Shown one piece after another: positions 59,700 to 64,000 of a stretch of DNA of 64,000 nucleotides. The notes under the pieces were generated by a model. The model was not told where the DNA came from. It ran no database searches and worked only from the letters and a program-made list of their open reading frames with translations. The translations under genes and the position numbers were made by a program. How positions within the stretch are numbered: the stretch's first letter is position 1; each line of letters opens with the position of its first letter. Origin of the DNA: Bacteroidales bacterium (GTDB lineage: Bacteria > Bacteroidota > Bacteroidia > Bacteroidales > UBA932). Where the stretch lies: positions 1 through 64,000 of the forward strand of contig SUYL01000031.1 of assembly GCA_015060445.1 (NCBI GenBank). Reading direction: 5' to 3'.

Positions 59700-59707
59700 C
59701 AAATGTA
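59700..59707 (-). promoter_or_regulatory. Bacteroidota -7 box for korAB
   Basis: Minus strand TACATTTG matches TAnnTTTG, about 69 bp before the korA ATG; no -33 TTG at standard spacing. Confidence 0.45.
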
Positions 59708-59770
59708 ATGATAATTCTTTACGATTTCTATTTTTTCAACAAAAATATTTCTGCAAAAATTGGAATCTTC

Positions 59771-59780
59771 TTCCCGACAA
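59771..59780. repeat. Iterated motif beside the ompH terminator
   Basis: TTCCCGACAA just past the T-tract of the terminator at 59782-59810, between the converging ends of the ompH transcript and the korA promoter region. Confidence 0.9.
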
Positions 59781-59781
59781 C

Positions 59782-59810
59782 AAAAAAAGGGACAGCCCAT
59801 TTGCTGTCCC
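59782..59810 (-). terminator. Terminator of the uppS-bamA-ompH operon
   Basis: On the minus strand GGGACAGC and GCTGTCCC (59789-59810) with a 6-nt loop, followed by seven T. Confidence 0.88.
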
Positions 59811-59832
59811 CCTATATTCCCCGGTATGCAGA

Positions 59833-60396
59833 TTATTCTGCTGCACCCTGCTCCTGGTTGCCCAACTGGGTAGGTTTTGTCTTGCTTGCAGGGATTCCCA
59901 ACTCCTTCTTAGCATCGGGAAGAAGATCTGTGCTTGATGCTCCTTTAAAAATTATGCCGCCTGCAGAAAGGTCGAGAATATAGGTGAATCCACCCTCAGT
60001 ACCCAACTTCTCAACAGCCTTGCTTGCCTTCTCATAAACAGGGGCAAACAGCGACTGCTGCAACTGTGCCATCTCCTGCTGTGCATTCTGGTTGAACATC
60101 TGGAGTCTCTGCTGCATCTCCTCCAACTCTTTTGTCTTTGCCTCAAGAATTGCTGCTGTCCATGTGGCATTCTTCTGCTGGTATGTCTGCAACTTGGTGT
60201 TGAACTCCTGCTGCATACCCTGCATTGTCTCCTCAAGTTCCTTAGCGTAATTCTCAAGTTTGATTACAGCAGAATCCCTCTCCGGCATCAATGCAACAAG
60301 TTCCTGCATATTGATGTGGCCCAATTTGGTCTGGGCAAATGACTGTGTCGCAAACAGCACCATTACAAGTGCCAAAAATTTAGTTACGTTCTTCAT
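59833..60396 (-). CDS. OmpH/Skp-family periplasmic chaperone (second copy)
   Basis: 187 residues. Signal peptide MKNVTKFLALVMVLFATQSFA, then HINMQELVALMPERDSAV and a long coiled coil (about 45-120, rich in Gln and Glu), C-terminal beta segment TEGGFTYILDLSAGG and a Gln-rich tail. Holds unfolded outer-membrane proteins on the way to BamA. Last gene of the operon; a paralogue lies 28 bp upstream. Confidence 0.9.
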   Translation of the reverse strand: MKNVTKFLALVMVLFATQSFAQTKLGHINMQELVALMPERDSAVIKLENYAKELEETMQGMQQEFNTKLQTYQQKNATWTAAILEAKTKELEEMQQRLQMFNQNAQQEMAQLQQSLFAPVYEKASKAVEKLGTEGGFTYILDLSAGGIIFKGASSTDLLPDAKKELGIPASKTKPTQLGNQEQGAAE

Positions 60397-60424
60397 ATTT
60401 TTAATTTATTGTTATTATTTCAAA

Positions 60425-60934
60425 TCAGTTTCCCAGATTGGCAATAACTTTTGCGCTCAAATCGTAAGCCTCATTCCTGTAGGCAACCCCCTGCAAAACT
60501 GCAACATCAAGCAACAGCATATAACCGCCTTCTGCTGCAACCTTTTTCACCGCCTCATCTACCTTTGCCTTTATGGGGTCAAGCAGTTCTCCGGATTTTT
60601 TCTGCATATTGCCGTCCTGTCCAAAATATCTGTTCTGCAACTGCTTTACAGCCTGCTCCCTGTTTATTATCTCATTCTCTTTCTGTTGTCTTGCCTGGGC
60701 AGAGAGATACTGTTTCTGGGACTGGTAGTTATTGTACATTGTCTCTATTACCGCATACTCTGCCTCAATCTCCTTCCGGTATTTTTCGCTCAACGATTCC
60801 AACTGGTTTTGGGCACTTGTATATGCAGGTATAGCCTTAAGAATCTTCTCTGTATCTATATACCCTATTTTCTGGGCATTCATCTGCAATGCAGAAAACA
60901 GCATTACAAAAATGGCTACTGTAATTCTTTTCAT
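60425..60934 (-). CDS. OmpH/Skp-family periplasmic chaperone (first copy)
   Basis: 169 residues. Signal peptide ending LFSALQMNA, then KIGYIDTEKILKAIPAYTSAQ, coiled-coil tentacle (about 40-115) and GGYMLLLDVAVLQGVAY. It follows bamA by 17 bp, the standard Bacteroidota order bamA-ompH-ompH. Confidence 0.92.
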   Translation of the reverse strand: MKRITVAIFVMLFSALQMNAQKIGYIDTEKILKAIPAYTSAQNQLESLSEKYRKEIEAEYAVIETMYNNYQSQKQYLSAQARQQKENEIINREQAVKQLQNRYFGQDGNMQKKSGELLDPIKAKVDEAVKKVAAEGGYMLLLDVAVLQGVAYRNEAYDLSAKVIANLGN

Positions 60935-60951
60935 AACCCTTTCTTTTAAAA

Positions 60952-63471
60952 TTAGAACTGCTGTCCTATTACAAAGTGGAACTGGCTACCACCTCTGTTG
61001 AGTTTCTCGTTAGGAACAGGGTCAAATCCGTAACCCCAGTCTATACCCAACATTCCTACAATTGGGAGCAATACCCTCAAACCTACTCCGGCAGACCTCT
61101 TTACCTCAAAAGGATTGAAGTCCTTGATATCCTTCCAGCAGTTTCCTGCCTCAAGGAACAGCATGGCATAGATTGTTGACTGCGGCTGTAGGATTACAGG
61201 GTGTCTCAACTCAACTGTAAACTTGTCGTATACCCTTCCGGCATAAGCATTGCCTTCTATAGGGGTAAGCGAATAGTTAGGATATCCCCTCAAGCCTATA
61301 ATGTCGGAGCCGTATGTGTTGTAACCGCTCATACCGTCACCACCCAACTGGAAACCTTCAAATGGAGAGTATCCCAAATCCTTGTTGTAATATCCGAGGT
61401 ATCCGAAATCTGCAGATGTCTTCAGTACAAGGTCGCCAACCAACTTGGTATAAAGGGCACTCTTGAATGTCCATTTGTGGTACTCTATCCATTTGTACTT
61501 CTCCTGGTCTGTCATTGTCTTGTAGTCTGTATCATCAGACCTGAACAATGAGTATGGAGGGGTAAGCTGCACACTGAACAGCATATCAGATCCGGTTCTC
61601 GGATAAACAGGCTGGTCTGTAGAGTTTCTGTTAAGAGATATCTTGTAACTCAAGTTGTTGGATTTTCCTGTATTGAACAGGAAGTTGTAGTTCCAGTCCT
61701 TGAGTTTGTACTGTTGCCAACTCAACTCATGGTAGAGTACAAAATAGTCATCAGGCCATTTGAGTCTTGAACCGAGAGATGCTGCTATACCATAAACCTC
61801 CATATACTCGTCATTTGTAAGATAATAGTAGTACGAGTTTGTCTGGCGGGTATAGTAGATGGATGTACTGAGTGATGTAGGCTTCTTTCCTGTAAGCCAA
61901 GGCTCAAGAAAACTTGCCGAAAGTGCAGTATAGTATGTACCGTTGGTCTGGAACCTTATGGAGAGTGTCTGTCCGTCTCCAAGAGGTACAGGTCTCCATG
62001 CACCTTTCTCAAATGCACGTCTGATCGAGAAGTTGTTGAAACTTACACCCAATGTTCCTACAAAGGTGTTTCCACCCCATCCGCCGCTGAGTTCCAACTG
62101 GCTGTTCGGTTTCTCCTGCACATTGTATGCAATATCAACGGTATTGTTGTTTATATTGGGGAGAATGCTGTATCCCTCCTGCGACTGGAACCTCTCAGGG
62201 TCAAAGTGGCCTATTGAACCCAACTCCCTTATTGACCTTTCAAAATCTGTCTGGCTGTAGAGGTAGCCCGGACGTGTATATACCGCCCTTCTTGCAACCT
62301 TCTCACTGGTTATGGTGTTACCGTTTATTATCACATTGTTGAAGGTTGCAGGCTTGCCCTCCATAATCCTCATCTCAACATCAATTGAATCACCTTCAAT
62401 GTTCATCTCTACAGGAACAATGCTGAAGAAAAGGTAACCGTTGTCGGTGTACATCTTCCTGATATCCCTATGTTGCTGCTTAGGGTCTCCCTGCAGTCTC
62501 TTCTCCATTGTAACGAGGTCATAGATGTCTCCCTTCTTAATCATAAGGACACTGTTCAACTGCTCTGCCGTATATACAGAGTTTCCTGTCCATGTGATAT
62601 CCCTGAAGTAATATCTCTTTCCCTGGTTAAGGTTTATGTCAAGCACTATACGCCCGTCGGGAGTATAACTTATGGAATCGGACAATATTACGGCATCCCT
62701 GTATCCGGCCTCATTGAATACCTCCATAAGGGCTGCCTTGTCATTCTCATACTCCTTTGAATTGAATTTCTTTGATTTGAAGAAGTTGTAGAGGCTGCGG
62801 TCCTTGGTCTTCTTCATGGCCTTGGCCAGTTTCTTTACCTTTATGCTCTCCTCTACACCGTTGAAGTTTATCTTCTCAATCTTTATCTTGTTCCCCTTGT
62901 TTACATGAAACGTTGCCTTTACGGCATTCTTCACTGTAGAGTCAGGTTCATGTGTCAAATGAACATCCACAAGGTAGAATCCCTTCTCCTTGTAATAGTT
63001 CTTTATGATGTCTATAGAAGATTTCTCCACATAATCTGAGAGTTCGCCGCCCCTTCTGAGTTTCAGCCTCTCTGTAAGGTCAGATTCTTCAGACCTCCTT
63101 ACACCACTGAAAAGCCATTTGGAAACCCTTGGACGCTCCTGCACTTTCAGTACAAGGATACAACTGTCACCTCTTGGAGAGAGGGAATCTATATAGAATC
63201 CCACATCGGAGAATTTCCTCTGCAGCCACAACCTGTTTACTATTCCCGACAACTGTTGTCCGGGAATCTCAACCTTGTCACCTTCCTGCAATCCGGTAAG
63301 GGCAATGAGCCTGTCTCCGCTCAGGTAATTGACACCCTCAACCTTTATCTTCTTGAGGACATATTCTTTTGGTGATTCGTAATCCACAACAGCACCGTTC
63401 TGTGCAAAAACAGTGCATGGCATAATCAATGCCAGTACAATCAGTATTCTTTCCAATAGTTTCAATTTCAT
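60952..63471 (-). CDS. bamA: Outer-membrane protein assembly factor BamA
   Basis: 839 residues. Signal peptide (MKLKLLERILIVLALIMPC to FAQ), about five POTRA domains (residues 30-430), and a 16-strand barrel ending SQFHFVIGQQF with the terminal Phe typical of outer-membrane barrels. A GLRGYPNYSLTP loop carries the family RGY motif. It inserts barrel proteins, including the SusC proteins of this window. It follows uppS by 14 bp. One TTCCCGACAA and one CGTCGGGA lie in the gene. Confidence 0.95.
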   Translation of the reverse strand: MKLKLLERILIVLALIMPCTVFAQNGAVVDYESPKEYVLKKIKVEGVNYLSGDRLIALTGLQEGDKVEIPGQQLSGIVNRLWLQRKFSDVGFYIDSLSPRGDSCILVLKVQERPRVSKWLFSGVRRSEESDLTERLKLRRGGELSDYVEKSSIDIIKNYYKEKGFYLVDVHLTHEPDSTVKNAVKATFHVNKGNKIKIEKINFNGVEESIKVKKLAKAMKKTKDRSLYNFFKSKKFNSKEYENDKAALMEVFNEAGYRDAVILSDSISYTPDGRIVLDINLNQGKRYYFRDITWTGNSVYTAEQLNSVLMIKKGDIYDLVTMEKRLQGDPKQQHRDIRKMYTDNGYLFFSIVPVEMNIEGDSIDVEMRIMEGKPATFNNVIINGNTITSEKVARRAVYTRPGYLYSQTDFERSIRELGSIGHFDPERFQSQEGYSILPNINNNTVDIAYNVQEKPNSQLELSGGWGGNTFVGTLGVSFNNFSIRRAFEKGAWRPVPLGDGQTLSIRFQTNGTYYTALSASFLEPWLTGKKPTSLSTSIYYTRQTNSYYYYLTNDEYMEVYGIAASLGSRLKWPDDYFVLYHELSWQQYKLKDWNYNFLFNTGKSNNLSYKISLNRNSTDQPVYPRTGSDMLFSVQLTPPYSLFRSDDTDYKTMTDQEKYKWIEYHKWTFKSALYTKLVGDLVLKTSADFGYLGYYNKDLGYSPFEGFQLGGDGMSGYNTYGSDIIGLRGYPNYSLTPIEGNAYAGRVYDKFTVELRHPVILQPQSTIYAMLFLEAGNCWKDIKDFNPFEVKRSAGVGLRVLLPIVGMLGIDWGYGFDPVPNEKLNRGGSQFHFVIGQQF

Positions 63472-63485
63472 CTGACTACAATAAA

Positions 63486-64000
63486 TTAAACTTTTCCGAA
63501 CCTTCTCTCCCTTTTGCTATAGGCGTCCAGTGCCTGCTGGAACTCCATTTTGCGAAAATCGGGCCAAAGCACTTCAGTAAAGTAATATTCTGTATAGGCT
63601 GTCTGCCATAACATATAATTGCTGATTCTCTGCTCCCCGCTGGTACGGATCAGCAGATCCGGATGGGGAATGTCTGATGTAGAAAGGTTTGAATCAATCT
63701 CCTCTGCTGTTATTGTAGGCTGCTCCCCTTTCCTCATTTTCTCCTCCACCACTTTGTTGGCAGCCTGCACAATATCCCACTTCCCGCTATAACTCAAAAA
63801 GACAATGAGTTGCAGACCGGTGTTCGTCTCTGTGAGTTTCATGCACTCGTCTATCTCATTCCTGAGTTTCTGGGACAACCTGCTGAAATCGCCTATTACC
63901 CTGAACCTTATCCCATTTTTCTGAAACAGGGGTGTCTCCATTGCTATAGCCTTAAGCATAAGTTGCATGAGTCCCTCTATCTCCTCTGCCGGCCTCTCCC
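63486..64000 (-). CDS. uppS: Undecaprenyl diphosphate synthase, C-terminal part
   Basis: Partial: the frame stays open to the window edge, giving 171 residues starting ERPAEEIEGLMQLM. The family blocks seen are SYSGKWDIVQAANKVV, DIPHPDLLIRTSGEQRISNYMLWQ and YTEYYFTEVLWPDF, which bind isopentenyl diphosphate. The enzyme makes the C55 lipid carrier for peptidoglycan. The N-terminal catalytic Asp lies outside. First visible gene of uppS-bamA-ompH-ompH. An internal ATG at 63968 is not the real start. Confidence 0.96.
   Translation of the reverse strand, partial: ERPAEEIEGLMQLMLKAIAMETPLFQKNGIRFRVIGDFSRLSQKLRNEIDECMKLTETNTGLQLIVFLSYSGKWDIVQAANKVVEEKMRKGEQPTITAEEIDSNLSTSDIPHPDLLIRTSGEQRISNYMLWQTAYTEYYFTEVLWPDFRKMEFQQALDAYSKRERRFGKV

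Larger units (their letters stand above)
3118..63252. repeat. Dispersed iterated motif TGTCGGGA, 24 copies
   Basis: Exact 8-mer, forward on the plus strand at 6274, 7933, 17691, 20534, 21995, 35583, 37755, 42093, 44600 and 49671. Reverse complement at 3119, 6135, 9831, 10034, 12618, 15871, 18128, 20551, 27902, 37819, 40992, 49602, 59772 and 63244. The full TTGTCGGGAA occurs at 12 of these. Extra 7-mer or one-mismatch copies lie near 8822, 10112, 17041, 17104, 19401, 43272 and 62656. This entry marks the family; it is not one continuous element. Confidence 0.85.

Noticed and set aside
3118..63252. Chi- or KOPS-type explanation for the TGTCGGGA motif
   Set aside because: Those motifs are strongly biased to one strand of each replication arm; here 10 copies point one way and 14 the other, often within the same gene.
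1..64000. CRISPR array, prophage, IS element, rRNA operon
   Set aside because: No evenly spaced direct repeats, transposase, phage structural genes or rRNA sequence were seen on either strand.

Overview
The window is chromosomal DNA from a Bacteroidota bacterium, most likely order Bacteroidales. The family cannot be settled from sequence alone. The evidence is two SusC/SusD outer-membrane uptake loci, DUF4251 and DUF4369-type proteins, a TPR lipoprotein regulator of Bacteroides type, the gene order tRNA-tuf-tRNA(Trp)-secE-nusG-rplKAJL-rpoBC, promoters of the TTTG / TAnnTTTG class, and ferredoxin-dependent 2-oxoacid oxidoreductase plus glutamate dehydrogenase, as in anaerobes. Almost everything is intact housekeeping gene content; no prophage, IS element, CRISPR array or rRNA gene was seen.

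Layout. 1-4.2 kb: the tail of an unknown gene, then on the minus strand a TPR/HTH membrane regulator, era and rluB. 4.3-5.6 kb: an orphan MacB-type permease (plus). 5.6-10.6 kb: a minus operon recJ-parC-aroK behind a clear promoter and an almost leaderless start. 10.7-20.5 kb (plus): lysS, an SpoU methyltransferase, a TolC-HlyD-ABC2 export operon with a fused double permease, aroE, ssb, purA. 20.6-22.4 kb (minus): a gamma-carbonic anhydrase and a TlpA-like lipoprotein. 22.4-35.4 kb (minus): the transcription/translation cluster from four tRNAs through tuf, tRNA-Trp, secE, nusG, L11/L1/L10/L7-L12, rpoB and rpoC. 35.5-37.3 kb: dxs. 37.5-40.3 kb: two tandem MFS transporters. 40.4-43.7 kb (minus): DUF4251 gene-murI-AraC regulator-degenerate esterase. 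43.8-54.6 kb: two divergent SusCD loci, followed by a small serine recombinase. 55.3-59.6 kb (minus): gdhA and korAB. 59.8-64 kb (minus): the envelope operon uppS-bamA-ompH-ompH, with uppS running off the window.

Two signals stand out. First, the 8-mer TGTCGGGA (either strand) occurs 24 times, 12 of them within the exact 10-mer TTGTCGGGAA. It lies in all reading frames, on both strands and in gene junctions, and two inverted copies build the purA terminator. This pattern resembles the DNA-uptake sequences of Neisseria and Haemophilus or other highly iterated motifs, and no annotated gene explains it. Second, the two divergent susC genes begin with 57-bp inverted repeats (one mismatch) that enclose a roughly 0.7-kb promoter region, and a Hin/Mpi-type serine recombinase lies 4.7 kb away. 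This looks like a candidate invertible promoter switch for nutrient-uptake systems, although inversion itself cannot be shown from one sequence.
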